Source: an uncultured Porphyromonadaceae bacterium (GTDB lineage: Bacteria; Bacteroidota; Bacteroidia; Bacteroidales; Muribaculaceae). From it: a DNA stretch of 64,000 bases. Position numbers and translations under genes: made by a program. Below the pieces are notes generated by a model. The model worked only from the letters and a program-made list of their open reading frames with translations, was not told the origin of the DNA and did no database searches. Location of the stretch: NCBI GenBank assembly GCA_900545955.1, contig URAU01000006.1, forward strand, positions 1 to 64,000. Reading direction: 5' to 3'. Position 1 is the first letter of the stretch; each line of letters begins with the position of its first letter. Shown here in pieces: positions 9,256-18,387 of the stretch.

Positions 9256-9263
9256 CAAATTTA
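9256..9263 (-). promoter_or_regulatory. -7 box of the acyltransferase operon
   Basis: On the minus strand this reads TAAATTTG, a full match to TAnnTTTG, 22 nt upstream of the acyltransferase ATG. A TTTG lies only 12 nt further upstream, too near to be a normal -33, so only the -7 box is convincing. Confidence 0.45.
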
Positions 9264-9376
9264 CAAATACCCTGCCAAATCTTAAAAACTTCACGATCCT
9301 TTTAGGTTAATTTAATAATGTGCAAAGAGGGCCGTGAACTGTGCAATATGAGGTCAGAATGTTGATATAGGTCGGT

Positions 9377-9613
9377 TTACTGCTCCGCATAGGAGAGCAC
9401 GGTGGGACTCTCTACGTCTACCCCGAACTCTTTGGCACGTGCCATTATGGCACGTGCAAGGCGCGGTTTGAGCTCTTCGGGACAATAGCGGAAATATGCT
9501 TCGGCAGCACGCACATGGGCGGCGTCGGGCATGGGGTACTCGCGGCGCTCGGGAAGTCCGAATACTGAATCTGGAAGTTCTTTTTTCTCTTCGTAGGAAA
9601 TACGGTCGGTCAT
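9377..9613 (-). CDS. Small protein with an LPDS-FGLPE-YPMPD type domain
   Basis: A 78-aa soluble, charged protein starting at ATG 9613. It contains ELPDSVFGLPERREYPMPD (12-30), then AHVRAAEAYF and a helical region ending AKEFGVDV. From family memory, this order (LPDS, FG.PE.R.YP..D..HV..A, AK..G) is a short domain often seen in phage or plasmid proteins and annotated DUF6582-like; I could not search to confirm it. It sits alone between nhaD (77 nt upstream) and the acyltransferase operon promoter. No catalytic motif is visible. The function is unknown, and no other phage gene is nearby. Confidence 0.7.
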   Translation of the reverse strand: MTDRISYEEKKELPDSVFGLPERREYPMPDAAHVRAAEAYFRYCPEELKPRLARAIMARAKEFGVDVESPTVLSYAEQ

Positions 9614-9690
9614 GGCGATGGAATGTTTAATTGTTTTTACAGAGATTAAACAATCCGTCGGCGCCGATGGTTTGGTGCAGTATGTCCGAA

Positions 9691-11028
9691 TCAGATGGTG
9701 AGCACAAACGTCTCCAGCCAGATGCACACCATGCCGGCTATATATCCCAGGAAGGCCATCCACGTGATTTTCTTTGCGTACCATAGGAAGGGAATCTTCT
9801 CGATGCCCATGGCCACAACGCCGGCGGCCGAGCCGATGATGAGCATGGAGCCTCCCACGCCGGCGCAGAATGTGAGCAGGTGCCAGAACAGGCCGTCCTC
9901 CACGAAATAGGCTGCGTAGGCCGGATCGGCGGCAGCGGCGATCATGTCGGGCGTCATTACGGGATACATGTTCATGCAAGCGGCTACCAGGGGTACATTG
10001 TCGACAATCGACGAGAGCACGCCTATCACACCGTTGATGATGTATGGCTGATGGAATGTCGAGTCGAGCCACATGGCCAGATGGTTGAGGATTCCGGCTT
10101 GCTGGAGGGCACCGACCGAAAGAAGGATGCCGAGGAAGAAGAGGATGGTCGACATATCGATATGGCGCACTACCTGCGATATGCGGCCCTCGATTTTGCC
10201 GTCGAGGCGGTAGCGGCGCACGATTATCTCGGTGAGAAGCCACAGAAGGCCGAGCGAAATCAGAATGCCCATGTAGGGAGGGAGATGTGTGATTGACTTG
10301 AACAGGGGCACGAAAAGCAGTCCCCCCACGCCGCAGACCAGGATAAGGATGGAGATTCTGCCGTGGTGGCGGCTCATCTCGTAGCCGATACGCTGGTCGA
10401 TGGCGTTGAGTTGCTCCATGGGCTCGTTCTTGATGGCGCGCGAGGCTATGAATGTCGGTATCACCACTGAGATGAGCGAGGGAAGAATCAGATTGACGAT
10501 AAGGCTTACCGACGATACGTAGTTCTTCATCCACAGCATAATCGTGGTTATGTCGCCGATGGGCGACCATGCGCCGCCCGAGTTGGCCGCCAGGACGATG
10601 ACGCATGCAAAGAGCCAGCGCTCCTTCTGGTTGGAGAGCATCCGCCGGAGCATCATCACCATGATGATGGTGGTGGTCATATTGTCGAGTATGCTCGAAA
10701 GAAAAAACGCCACGAAGGCAAGCACCCACATCAGGCCGCGCTTGTTTTTCGCGTTTATGTGCCTTACGATGATGTTGAAGCCTCCATAGCGGTCGATAAG
10801 CTCCACTATGGTCATGGCGCCGATGAGGAACACCACTATCTCGCATGTGTCGCCCAAAGCAATGATTAAATCTTCCGAGAGATTGGGATCGTGGCCGCCT
10901 ATGGCATAGACTGCCCAGAGCAGGCCGCACATCATCAGTGCGAATGTGGCTTTGTTGATGTTAATCACGTGCTCAAGGGCTATCATGAGGTAGCCCGCCA
11001 CGAAGAGCACAATCATCAGTGTAATCAT
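9691..11028 (-). CDS. nhaD: NhaD-type Na+/H+ antiporter
   Basis: A 445-aa polytopic protein of the NhaD branch of the ion transporter superfamily. About twelve hydrophobic helices span the chain. Two internal-repeat core motifs are visible: FFLSSILDNMTTTIIMVMML in the first half, and a counterpart near GVLSSIVDNVPLVAACMNMY in the second. Both carry the unwound-helix DN pair expected for Na+ coordination. It exchanges cytoplasmic Na+ for protons, which complements the Nqr pump encoded just upstream on the same strand. It has its own promoter (-7 at 11144-11151) and an inverted repeat at the predicted start site. Confidence 0.88.
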   Translation of the reverse strand: MITLMIVLFVAGYLMIALEHVININKATFALMMCGLLWAVYAIGGHDPNLSEDLIIALGDTCEIVVFLIGAMTIVELIDRYGGFNIIVRHINAKNKRGLMWVLAFVAFFLSSILDNMTTTIIMVMMLRRMLSNQKERWLFACVIVLAANSGGAWSPIGDITTIMLWMKNYVSSVSLIVNLILPSLISVVIPTFIASRAIKNEPMEQLNAIDQRIGYEMSRHHGRISILILVCGVGGLLFVPLFKSITHLPPYMGILISLGLLWLLTEIIVRRYRLDGKIEGRISQVVRHIDMSTILFFLGILLSVGALQQAGILNHLAMWLDSTFHQPYIINGVIGVLSSIVDNVPLVAACMNMYPVMTPDMIAAAADPAYAAYFVEDGLFWHLLTFCAGVGGSMLIIGSAAGVVAMGIEKIPFLWYAKKITWMAFLGYIAGMVCIWLETFVLTI

Positions 11029-11103
11029 CGGGGTTGAGGGGAAGACGGTCGTGCCGGCGACGCGGCGCGACGGTTGAAACGGTTTGGGTTGATTGGTTTA
11101 CAG

Positions 11104-11140
11104 TAAGTAACTGTTCAGAATAGTTTTGAGCGGTTACTTA
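11104..11140 (-). promoter_or_regulatory. Inverted repeat at the nhaD transcription start
   Basis: TAAGTAAC (11104-11111) and GTTACTTA (11133-11140) form a perfect 8-bp inverted repeat separated by 21 nt. It begins 4 nt downstream of the -7 box, so it overlaps the predicted start site and early leader of nhaD. It could be an operator or an RNA stem; the sequence does not decide. Confidence 0.4.
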
Positions 11141-11143
11141 TCG

Positions 11144-11151
11144 CAAATATA
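11144..11151 (-). promoter_or_regulatory. -7 box of nhaD
   Basis: The minus strand reads TATATTTG, a full TAnnTTTG match, in an AT-rich stretch between murA and nhaD. The predicted leader is about 110 nt. No exact TTTG -33 is seen at 19-20 nt. Confidence 0.5.
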
Positions 11152-11276
11152 CGATTAATTGGCGAAAAATTTCCGTAATTATTCGTGATGCGCCGTAAAT
11201 GCCAATTTCTTATCCGATTTGCCAAATGAAATCCCGATGAGATGCCGGAGTAGGCCGCCCTGGCTCCTCCGAGCCG

Positions 11277-12605
11277 TCAGTCAATGCGCCGGATTGAGGC
11301 GCCGAGTGCGTTGAGGCGCTCGTCGATGTTCTCGTATCCGCGGTCGATCTGCTCGATATTGCCTATTGTGCTGGTGCCTTTGGCCGACATCGCCGCAAGG
11401 AGCAGGGCGATACCCGCGCGGATGTCGGGCGAGCTCATATTGTTGGCGCGGAGGGTGAACTTATGGTCGTGGCCGATGACCACGGCACGGTGTGGGTCGC
11501 ACAGAAGTATCTGGGCACCCATGTCGATAAGGCTGTCGACAAAGAAGAGGCGGCTCTCGAACATTTTCTGATGGATAAGCACACTGCCGCGGCACTGCGT
11601 GGCCACTACGAGCATCACGCTGAGAAGGTCGGGGGTGAGGCCGGGCCATGGAGCGTCGGCTATGTTCATGATTGAACCGTCGAGCGAAGTCTCGATGATA
11701 TAACTATCCTGGGCAGGCACGTAGATGTCGTCGCCTCGCTGCTCCAGGCGGATACCGAGCCGACGGAAGCTCTCGGGGATAATGCCGAGATTGCGGTAGC
11801 TCACGTTCTTTATGGTGAGCTCGCTGCGCGTTATGGCTGCCATGCCGATGAAACTGCCTACCTCGATCATATCCGGGAGAATCGTATGCCGGATTTCAGG
11901 TCCGTGCTCGCGCCATAGGTCGGGTTGGCCGTCGACGGTGAGCAGATTTGAGCTTGTGCCGTATATGGTGTAGCCGATTTTCTGCATCAGCGAGCAGAGT
12001 TGCTGCACGTAGGGTTCGCATGCGGCATTGTAGATGGTGGTTGAGCCTGTGGCGCACGCGGCGGCCATAAGGATATTGGCCGTACCGGTCACGGATGCTT
12101 CGTCGAGAAGCATGTAGCAACCCCTGAGATGTTTTTCCGGGATGGTCAGAAGATATGCCTTGAGGGCCGGGTCATATTCGTAGGCGGCTCCGAGATTCAT
12201 GAAGCCCTGAATGTGGGTGTCGACTTTGCGGCGCCCTATTTTGTCGCCTCCCGGTTTGGGGAAATATGCCTTCCCCATGCGGCCCAGCAGCGGGCCGACC
12301 ACAAGCACCGATCCTCGCAGGCGTGCGCACCGCTTCACGAAATCCTCGCTCATGGCATATCCGGTGTCGATATTCCGGGCACAGAAGGTGTAGAGTCCGC
12401 GCCGGTGGCGCGTGATTTCCACGCCGAGCATGCGCAGGAGCTCGATGAGGTTTTTGACGTCGCTGATTTCGGGCACATTGTCGATTGTTACCTCGCGCGA
12501 TGTCAGCAATGTGGCGCTGATTACCTGCAAAGCTTCGTTTTTTGCACCCTGAGGTACGATTTCGCCGCTGAGCGGCCTGCCGCCTTCGATTATGAATGAT
12601 GCCAT
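11277..12605 (-). CDS. murA: UDP-GlcNAc 1-carboxyvinyltransferase with Asp in place of the fosfomycin Cys
   Basis: A 442-aa EPSP-synthase-fold enzyme that transfers enolpyruvate from PEP to UDP-GlcNAc, the first committed step of peptidoglycan synthesis. The ATG at 12605 gives MASFIIEGG; the frame runs further upstream only as an overlap with murB. The catalytic K22-N23 pair lies in PQGAKNEAL. The loop that carries Cys115 in E. coli (PGGC.IG.RPVD.H) reads PGGDKIGRRKVDTH here, with Asp at residue 121 encoded by GAC. Cys-to-Asp enzymes keep activity but are not alkylated by fosfomycin. The gene is 29 nt after murB, in the run that follows nqrF. Confidence 0.95.
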   Translation of the reverse strand: MASFIIEGGRPLSGEIVPQGAKNEALQVISATLLTSREVTIDNVPEISDVKNLIELLRMLGVEITRHRRGLYTFCARNIDTGYAMSEDFVKRCARLRGSVLVVGPLLGRMGKAYFPKPGGDKIGRRKVDTHIQGFMNLGAAYEYDPALKAYLLTIPEKHLRGCYMLLDEASVTGTANILMAAACATGSTTIYNAACEPYVQQLCSLMQKIGYTIYGTSSNLLTVDGQPDLWREHGPEIRHTILPDMIEVGSFIGMAAITRSELTIKNVSYRNLGIIPESFRRLGIRLEQRGDDIYVPAQDSYIIETSLDGSIMNIADAPWPGLTPDLLSVMLVVATQCRGSVLIHQKMFESRLFFVDSLIDMGAQILLCDPHRAVVIGHDHKFTLRANNMSSPDIRAGIALLLAAMSAKGTSTIGNIEQIDRGYENIDERLNALGASIRRID

Positions 12606-12634
12606 GGATGGGTTGTGGATTTCAGTATGTGTTT

Positions 12635-13666
12635 TTATCCGATATGGATTACTTCGGGATGAAGCGTGACGCCGAAACGCTCGGCGACGCGATTGATTAC
12701 AGCCTGCTCGAGAGCCACTACGTCGGCTCCGGTTGCCCGGCCGGTGGCGTTGACGATTACGAGCGGTTGCGCGGGCCAGAGAGCGGCCCCTCCGCGGGTG
12801 AGCGGTTTGCATCCGGCCTTGTCGATGAGCCATGCGGCCGAGAGCTTGACATCGCCGGAGTCGAGACGATGGCCCGGAACGGGTGTCTCGGTCTGCGCCT
12901 GAATACGGTCATATTCCGCGGGCGTGACAACAGGATTCTTGAAAAAGCTTCCGGCGCTTCCGGTCTGTACGGGAGAGGGGAGTTTGGCGTCGCGCAGGGC
13001 GATAACCTCCCGCCGGAGCATTTCGGGGGTAAGGGTCTGCGGGTCAGCGTCGCCGAAGGCTTTCTGGAGTGCTGCATAGCTTAGCACGGGCTTCGGAAGT
13101 GTGGATAACTCTACGACGGCCTCGTAGACGATGAGCGAACCCGTGCGGTCGAGATGCTTGAACATAGAGTCGCGGTAGCCGTAGCTGCAATCGGCGTTGG
13201 ATAGCGAAATGGTGCGCCCTGTGGCGGTATCAAAGCAGCGTATTTCCACCGCCACATCCTTCCATTCGGTGCCGTAGGCCCCTACGTTCTGCACAGAGGC
13301 GCCGCCAACCTCGCCGGGGATGCCCGAGAGGTTTTCGATGCCCCAGAGCCCACGGGCGCAGGCTTCGCGGCAGAGGTCGTCGAGCGTTACGCCGGCACCT
13401 GCGGTGCAGACCACGTGGCCTTTGGCGTCGGGAACGGAAAATTCCATGCGGGCAGAGCGGCAGTGAACCACCGTCCCGTCGTAGCGCGGACTGACAAAAA
13501 GCATGTTGCTGCCGCCACCTATGGGAAGAACGTCGGCGAGCATCCCGCTCTCATAAAGCGTGACCAGGTCGTCGGCGTTGTAGTATTCAATCAAACGGCC
13601 ACATCCGGCCTTGAGGCCGAATGTGGTCATTCGTGTAAGGTCGTAACCTTCGTGTATATCAATCAT
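12635..13666 (-). CDS. murB: UDP-N-acetylenolpyruvoylglucosamine reductase
   Basis: A 343-aa FAD enzyme that reduces UDP-GlcNAc-enolpyruvate to UDP-MurNAc with NADPH, the step after MurA. It is the E. coli-like type I form. It shows the FAD-binding PIGGGSNMLF, the IENLSGIPGEVGGASVQNVG stretch, YGTE, the SYGYRDSMFK insert typical of type I, and GSAGSFFKNP with the catalytic serine. The C-terminal LHPEVIHIG strand is complete. It starts 34 nt after nqrF ends and ends 29 nt before murA, so murB-murA are probably transcribed together, perhaps by read-through from nqr. Confidence 0.95.
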   Translation of the reverse strand: MIDIHEGYDLTRMTTFGLKAGCGRLIEYYNADDLVTLYESGMLADVLPIGGGSNMLFVSPRYDGTVVHCRSARMEFSVPDAKGHVVCTAGAGVTLDDLCREACARGLWGIENLSGIPGEVGGASVQNVGAYGTEWKDVAVEIRCFDTATGRTISLSNADCSYGYRDSMFKHLDRTGSLIVYEAVVELSTLPKPVLSYAALQKAFGDADPQTLTPEMLRREVIALRDAKLPSPVQTGSAGSFFKNPVVTPAEYDRIQAQTETPVPGHRLDSGDVKLSAAWLIDKAGCKPLTRGGAALWPAQPLVIVNATGRATGADVVALEQAVINRVAERFGVTLHPEVIHIG

Positions 13667-13700
13667 ATCAACTGATGAGGGAGAGGGAGAGGAGCGGTCG

Positions 13701-14993
13701 TCAGCCGCCGAAATTGTCGTAGTGGATGTTGGCGGGATCTACGCCGAGCGAGTCGAGCATGCCGTTAACGGCCTTGCTCATCGGGCCGGGACCGCACATG
13801 TAGTATTCGATATCCTCGGGCGACTCGTGGTCCTTGAGGTATGTGTCGTAGATTACCTGATGCACGAATCCAGGGGTGTATTTCACTCCTGCGGCGTCGG
13901 CTGCCGGATCGGGACGGTCGAGAGCCAGATGGAACTTGAAGTTGGGGAATTCCTTTTCAAGCTGCAGGAAGTCGTCGAGATAGAACACCTCGTTGAGGGC
14001 GCGGGCGCCATAGAAGTAGTTCATCTTGCGGTCGGTGGTCTTGAGCGTCTTGGTCATATGCATAATCTGCGCGCGCAGGGGGGCCATACCGGCGCCTCCG
14101 CCAATCCACATCATCTCGTTTTTGGTATCGAAAATCGGGTGGAAGTCACCGTAGGGGCCGCTCATCAGCACTTTGTCGCCGGGCTTTAGGGTGAAGATAT
14201 AGCTTGATGCGATACCGGGGTTGACGTCCATGAAGCCCACTTCGGGTTTCGGCTTGAACGGGGGAGTGGCGATGCGCACGGTGAGCATGAAGCGGTCGCC
14301 TTCGGCCGGATAGTTGGCCATGGAGTAGGCGCGGACCGTTGTCTCGGGGTTGACGCACTTGAGGTTGAACAATCCGAATTTCTCCCATGCCGGCAGATAC
14401 TCCTTGCCGATCGAGGCTTTGTCGATGTCTTTGTCGTAATCGATAGAGAAGGGTGGAATCTTGATCTGAGCGTAGGAGCCGGGGATGAAGTTCATGTGCT
14501 CGCCTTCGGGGAGTGCCACTATAAATTCCTTGATGAATGTGGCGACATTGTTGTTCGACACCACGGTGCACTCGTATTCCTTGATGTCGAGCACTTCGGC
14601 CGGAACCTTGATGTCAAGGTCGCCCTTCACTTTCACCTGGCAGGCGAGTCGCCAGTTGTCTTTAATCTCCTTGCGGGTGAAATGTACGGCTTCGGTGGGA
14701 AGAATCTCGCCGCCACCTTCAGTGACGCGTACCTTGCACTGGCCGCAGCTGCCTTTGCCGCCGCAGGCCGAGGGGAGGAAAACGTTTTCGGTGGCCAGGG
14801 CTGAGAGAAGCGGACGCCCGGATTCGACGCTCACCTTGCGGTCGTCGTTGATGGTGACGGTCACTTTGCCCGAGCTGACCAGGAAGTGCTTGGCCACGAG
14901 GAGCACTATAACCAGCAGAAGGGTAATCACTAAGAAAATACCTATTCCCGACAGAAGGGTGGCGCCCATGGGCGACGTTGCGAGTGTAGTCAT
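13701..14993 (-). CDS. nqrF: Na+-translocating NADH:quinone reductase subunit F
   Basis: A 430-aa electron-entry subunit of Na+-NQR. It has one N-terminal membrane helix (about 15-36), then a 2Fe-2S ferredoxin domain with cysteines C77, C83, C86 and C118. An FAD-binding domain (RAYSMANYP, 221-229) and an NADH-binding domain (GGGAGMAPLRAQ, 298-309) complete it. It oxidises NADH and passes electrons through FAD and 2Fe-2S to the other subunits. It is the last of the six nqr genes, 16 nt after nqrE. Confidence 0.96.
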   Translation of the reverse strand: MTTLATSPMGATLLSGIGIFLVITLLLVIVLLVAKHFLVSSGKVTVTINDDRKVSVESGRPLLSALATENVFLPSACGGKGSCGQCKVRVTEGGGEILPTEAVHFTRKEIKDNWRLACQVKVKGDLDIKVPAEVLDIKEYECTVVSNNNVATFIKEFIVALPEGEHMNFIPGSYAQIKIPPFSIDYDKDIDKASIGKEYLPAWEKFGLFNLKCVNPETTVRAYSMANYPAEGDRFMLTVRIATPPFKPKPEVGFMDVNPGIASSYIFTLKPGDKVLMSGPYGDFHPIFDTKNEMMWIGGGAGMAPLRAQIMHMTKTLKTTDRKMNYFYGARALNEVFYLDDFLQLEKEFPNFKFHLALDRPDPAADAAGVKYTPGFVHQVIYDTYLKDHESPEDIEYYMCGPGPMSKAVNGMLDSLGVDPANIHYDNFGG

Positions 14994-15009
14994 TCTGTTG
15001 TGTTGCTAA

Positions 15010-15627
15010 TCAGATTTTGATGCCGAGGAAGCTCATGAAGGCGATGCCCATCAGAGCGCAGATTATGAAGGTGATGCCGATGCCGCGCAGCGGGGCCGGG
15101 ACGTTGGAGTAGGAGGCCACGCGCTCGCGGATGGCGGCGATTGCCGAAATGGCCAGAAGCCAGCCGATACCCCAGCCGGCGCCGGCACATGTGGCGGTCC
15201 ATACGCTGTCGAATCCGCGCTGCTGCATGAAGAGCGAACCGCCGAGAATGGCGCAGTTCACGGCTATAAGAGGCAGGAAGATGCCGAGCGACGCATAGAG
15301 CGACGGAGAATATTTCTCTACGGCCATCTCGACGAGCTGGGTCATCGATGCTATTACGGCGATGAACATGATGAGCGAGAGGAAGCTGAGGTCTACGTCG
15401 GCGAAATCAGGCCCGAGCCAGCTCAGTGCGCCTGCCTGGAGCACGTAGGTCTGGAGCAGGTAGTTGATTGGGAGGGTGATGACCAGCATGAAGGTTACGG
15501 CTACGCCCAGACCGAAGGCGGTCTTTACGTTTTTCGACACGGCCAGGAATGAGCACATGCCCAAAAAGTAGGCGAACACCATGTTGTCGACGAAAATCGA
15601 CCGTATGAACAGATTCAGGTTTTCCAT
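15010..15627 (-). CDS. nqrE: Na+-NQR subunit E
   Basis: A 205-aa integral membrane subunit with about six helices. Together with NqrD it forms the symmetric pair of the Na+-NQR/Rnf family that holds an iron centre in the membrane. The N-terminus (FIRSIFVDNMVFAYFLGMC) and the later NCAILGGSLFM are characteristic, with conserved cysteines near the membrane centre. Order and spacing (62 nt after nqrD, 16 nt before nqrF) are those of a standard nqr operon. Confidence 0.95.
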   Translation of the reverse strand: MENLNLFIRSIFVDNMVFAYFLGMCSFLAVSKNVKTAFGLGVAVTFMLVITLPINYLLQTYVLQAGALSWLGPDFADVDLSFLSLIMFIAVIASMTQLVEMAVEKYSPSLYASLGIFLPLIAVNCAILGGSLFMQQRGFDSVWTATCAGAGWGIGWLLAISAIAAIRERVASYSNVPAPLRGIGITFIICALMGIAFMSFLGIKI

Positions 15628-15689
15628 CTGCGGTAGATATATGTATTCTGTTGTCTTCTAAAGGGTAGGGTTTATGGCTCTGCCGCGGA

Positions 15690-16316
15690 TTATTTCTCCT
15701 GCAGCTCCTTGTTGTGGGCGCGGTGTACCCAGATTATGCATGCCACCACGATGAGAGCCATGGGTGGGAGAATCATCAGGCCGTTGTTGGCGTAGCCGGC
15801 GTCGTAGAAGCATTGGGGAACCACCTGGAATCCCATCAGAGTGCCGCTGCCGAGCAGTTCGCGGAAGAAGGCCACTATTACGAGCACGAGCGAATAGCCG
15901 ATGCCGTTGCCCACACCATCGAGAAACGACGGCCAGGGCTTGTTGCCCATGGCAAAGGCCTCGAGGCGTCCCATCAGGATACAGTTGGTGATGATCAGCG
16001 ACACGAATACCGAGAGCTGGCGGCTGACGTCGTAGGCGAATGCTATCAGCAGCTGGTTGACGATGATTACCAGGGCAGCCACCACCACGAGCTGCACGAT
16101 GATGCGGATGTTGGTGGGGATGGTGTTGCGCAGCAGCGAGATAATCACGTTGGAGAAGGCAAGCACGGCGATTACCGAGATACCCATCACCAGCGCCGGC
16201 TCAAGTTTGGCCGTTACCGCCAGCGCGGAGCAGATGCCGAGCACCTGTACCACTACGGGGTTGTCCTTCGAGAAGGGGTTGAAGAAAATATCCTTGTTTT
16301 TGATTTTTTCTGCCAT
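15690..16316 (-). CDS. nqrD: Na+-NQR subunit D
   Basis: A 208-aa membrane protein with about six helices, paralogous to NqrE. It begins with a short cytoplasmic stretch and then FSKDNPVVVQVLGICSALAV, typical of NqrD. A central TNCILMGRLEAFAM carries the conserved cysteine that helps ligate the intramembrane iron. It lies 59 nt after nqrC. Confidence 0.95.
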   Translation of the reverse strand: MAEKIKNKDIFFNPFSKDNPVVVQVLGICSALAVTAKLEPALVMGISVIAVLAFSNVIISLLRNTIPTNIRIIVQLVVVAALVIIVNQLLIAFAYDVSRQLSVFVSLIITNCILMGRLEAFAMGNKPWPSFLDGVGNGIGYSLVLVIVAFFRELLGSGTLMGFQVVPQCFYDAGYANNGLMILPPMALIVVACIIWVHRAHNKELQEK

Positions 16317-16375
16317 GACAGGGAGAATTCAAAATGTGTGAAATCAACTTATTGATTATGTGTGGATCCGGCGCT

Positions 16376-17086
16376 TCAGCGGGCTGCCTTTTCGAGGTAA
16401 GCGCGGTAGGGGCGGAGGCAGTCGCCGAGCATGGCGCTTACACCCTTGGAGGTGATAGTGCCTCCGGAGATGCCGTCGACGTAGTCGGCGTCGCCTTCGG
16501 GTTTCATCCCTTTCTTCACGACCTCGACGGGGCGGAACCGGCCGCTTTTGAAAATTTCTTTTCCTTCAAACTGGTCGGTGAATGCCGGTTTTGTTATCTC
16601 GGCGCCCAGTCCCGGGGTCTCTCCCTGATGGTCAAAGAAGGCGCCGTAGATGGTTGTACCGTCGCTGTCGATTGCCACATATCCCCAGATCGGACCCCAG
16701 AGGCCCATTCCGGCGAGCGGAAGCACATATTTGGTGGCTCCGTCGGCCATAGTGCAGACATACACGGGGAGCTTGCGCTCGGCTGCCGGCTTTTTGGCCT
16801 CGGCGGCCACGTCGACGGCGAAAGCCTCGTTGCCTTCGGCTACGATGTTGCCCTCGGTATCGACAATCAGTTGCGAGGTTACGGTGGTGTTGAAGGTCTC
16901 GACTACGTCGGAGCGGTCGGTAGCCACATGGACCGACATTAGAATCTGCCTCATCTTGTCGGCGTCGGCATTCTCCTGCTGGCGGCTTTTAAGCCCCATG
17001 GCGGTGAATGCCAGGGCGGCTCCCACCACAATCACCATTACGGTGATGTAGACTATGGTGTAGACGTTGCTTTGTTTGTTGATCAT
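16376..17086 (-). CDS. nqrC: Na+-NQR subunit C (covalent FMN)
   Basis: A 236-aa subunit with a single N-terminal membrane helix (about 8-30) and a periplasmic FMN-binding domain. The flavinylation motif reads SGGTITS near 207-213, a variant of the usual SGATxTS, with T212 as the expected FMN-linked threonine. The Ala-to-Gly change in this motif is minor. A flavin transferase (ApbE) is needed for maturation and is not encoded in this window. It lies 45 nt after nqrB. Confidence 0.95.
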   Translation of the reverse strand: MINKQSNVYTIVYITVMVIVVGAALAFTAMGLKSRQQENADADKMRQILMSVHVATDRSDVVETFNTTVTSQLIVDTEGNIVAEGNEAFAVDVAAEAKKPAAERKLPVYVCTMADGATKYVLPLAGMGLWGPIWGYVAIDSDGTTIYGAFFDHQGETPGLGAEITKPAFTDQFEGKEIFKSGRFRPVEVVKKGMKPEGDADYVDGISGGTITSKGVSAMLGDCLRPYRAYLEKAAR

Positions 17087-17131
17087 ATCGTGGTTATGAT
17101 GATTGTCTGTTCAAATTCTTCGGGTTGGTGA

Positions 17132-18346
17132 TCAGCGTTTCACGCGGCTCAGACGGCGACGCACGTTGGATTCTACCACGCAGTAGTCGATAAGCGGAGC
17201 AAGCGCGTTCATAAGCAGCACGGCCAGCATGGCTCCTTCGGGATAGCCGGTATTGTAGGTGCGGATGATTATTGCGATAGCGCCTACCAGGAAACCATAG
17301 ATGTATTTGCCGGTGTTGGTGCGGCATGCCGTCACGGGGTCGGGGGCCATGAACACGGCTGCGAAGGCGAATCCGCCGAGGCAGAGCTGATCGGCCACCG
17401 AAAGGAAGGATGCCGGATAGGTGGGCGTTGCGAATGCGTTGGCAATCAGCGCCATGACGGCGCCTCCGGCGAATACCGACAGGATGATGCGCCAGCTGGC
17501 TATGCCGGTGAGCAGCAGGATAGCCGCACCCACGAGGATGAACAGCGTGGAGGTCTCGGCAAACGAGCCGGGCATCAGGCCGAGAAACATCTGCCAGGTG
17601 GTGAGCGGTTCGTTGGTGAGGGTGGTCATCGCCTGGGCAACTTCGGCATGCGAGCCAACGGTAGCTGATGCCAGCTGACCCAGCGGGGTGGCGCCGGTGA
17701 AGCCGTCGGGAGCGTGGCCTCCGAAGCCGAGCATCGGGCTGAGCGACACAAACACGCCGTCGCCGCTCATCTTGGCCGGATAGGCGAAGAAGAGGAAGGC
17801 GCGCGTCACCAGTGCCACATTAAATATATTGTAGCCAGTTCCGCCGAACACTTCTTTTACGAAAATCACGCTGAAGGCCGTGGCTACGGCAATCATCCAT
17901 AGCGGCGTCTCGATGGGGCATATCATGGGAATGAGAAGTCCCGTCACGAGAAATCCCTCCTGAATTTCCTCCTTGCGCCACTGTGCGACGACAAACTCAA
18001 TGCCGAGGCCCACTACGTAGCTTACTACGATGCGCGGAAGTACAGCGAGAAATCCGTAGAACAGCAGGCTCCAGAAGGGGAACTCGGTCTGACCGCAGGC
18101 CAGCCAATGCTGGTAGCCGGTGTTGTACATGCCGAAAAAGAGGCAGGGCAGCAGCGCCAGCACCACGATAATCATCGTGCGCTTGGAGTCCATGCTGTCG
18201 TGGATGTGCACGCCCGAGGCCGAGGTCTCGTTGGGAGTGAACAGGAAGGTGTCGAATCCGTCGAACACCGAGCGGAAGGCATGGAGTCTGCCATCCTCGC
18301 TGAAGTGCGGACGGGCTTTGTCGAATATTTTCTTTAGTGCTTTCAT
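17132..18346 (-). CDS. nqrB: Na+-NQR subunit B (covalent FMN, Na+ channel)
   Basis: A 404-aa polytopic subunit, the main membrane component of Na+-NQR and the one that carries Na+. The covalent FMN site is PDGFTGATPL, with T220 as the expected attachment residue. About ten hydrophobic helices are visible, and a soluble N-terminal arm of about 50 residues contains the HIHDSMDSKR stretch typical of NqrB. It lies 41 nt after nqrA. Confidence 0.95.
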   Translation of the reverse strand: MKALKKIFDKARPHFSEDGRLHAFRSVFDGFDTFLFTPNETSASGVHIHDSMDSKRTMIIVVLALLPCLFFGMYNTGYQHWLACGQTEFPFWSLLFYGFLAVLPRIVVSYVVGLGIEFVVAQWRKEEIQEGFLVTGLLIPMICPIETPLWMIAVATAFSVIFVKEVFGGTGYNIFNVALVTRAFLFFAYPAKMSGDGVFVSLSPMLGFGGHAPDGFTGATPLGQLASATVGSHAEVAQAMTTLTNEPLTTWQMFLGLMPGSFAETSTLFILVGAAILLLTGIASWRIILSVFAGGAVMALIANAFATPTYPASFLSVADQLCLGGFAFAAVFMAPDPVTACRTNTGKYIYGFLVGAIAIIIRTYNTGYPEGAMLAVLLMNALAPLIDYCVVESNVRRRLSRVKR

Positions 18347-18387
18347 ATCTGATGGTTCACATCGGTGCTGATTGGTTCATTCAGTTC

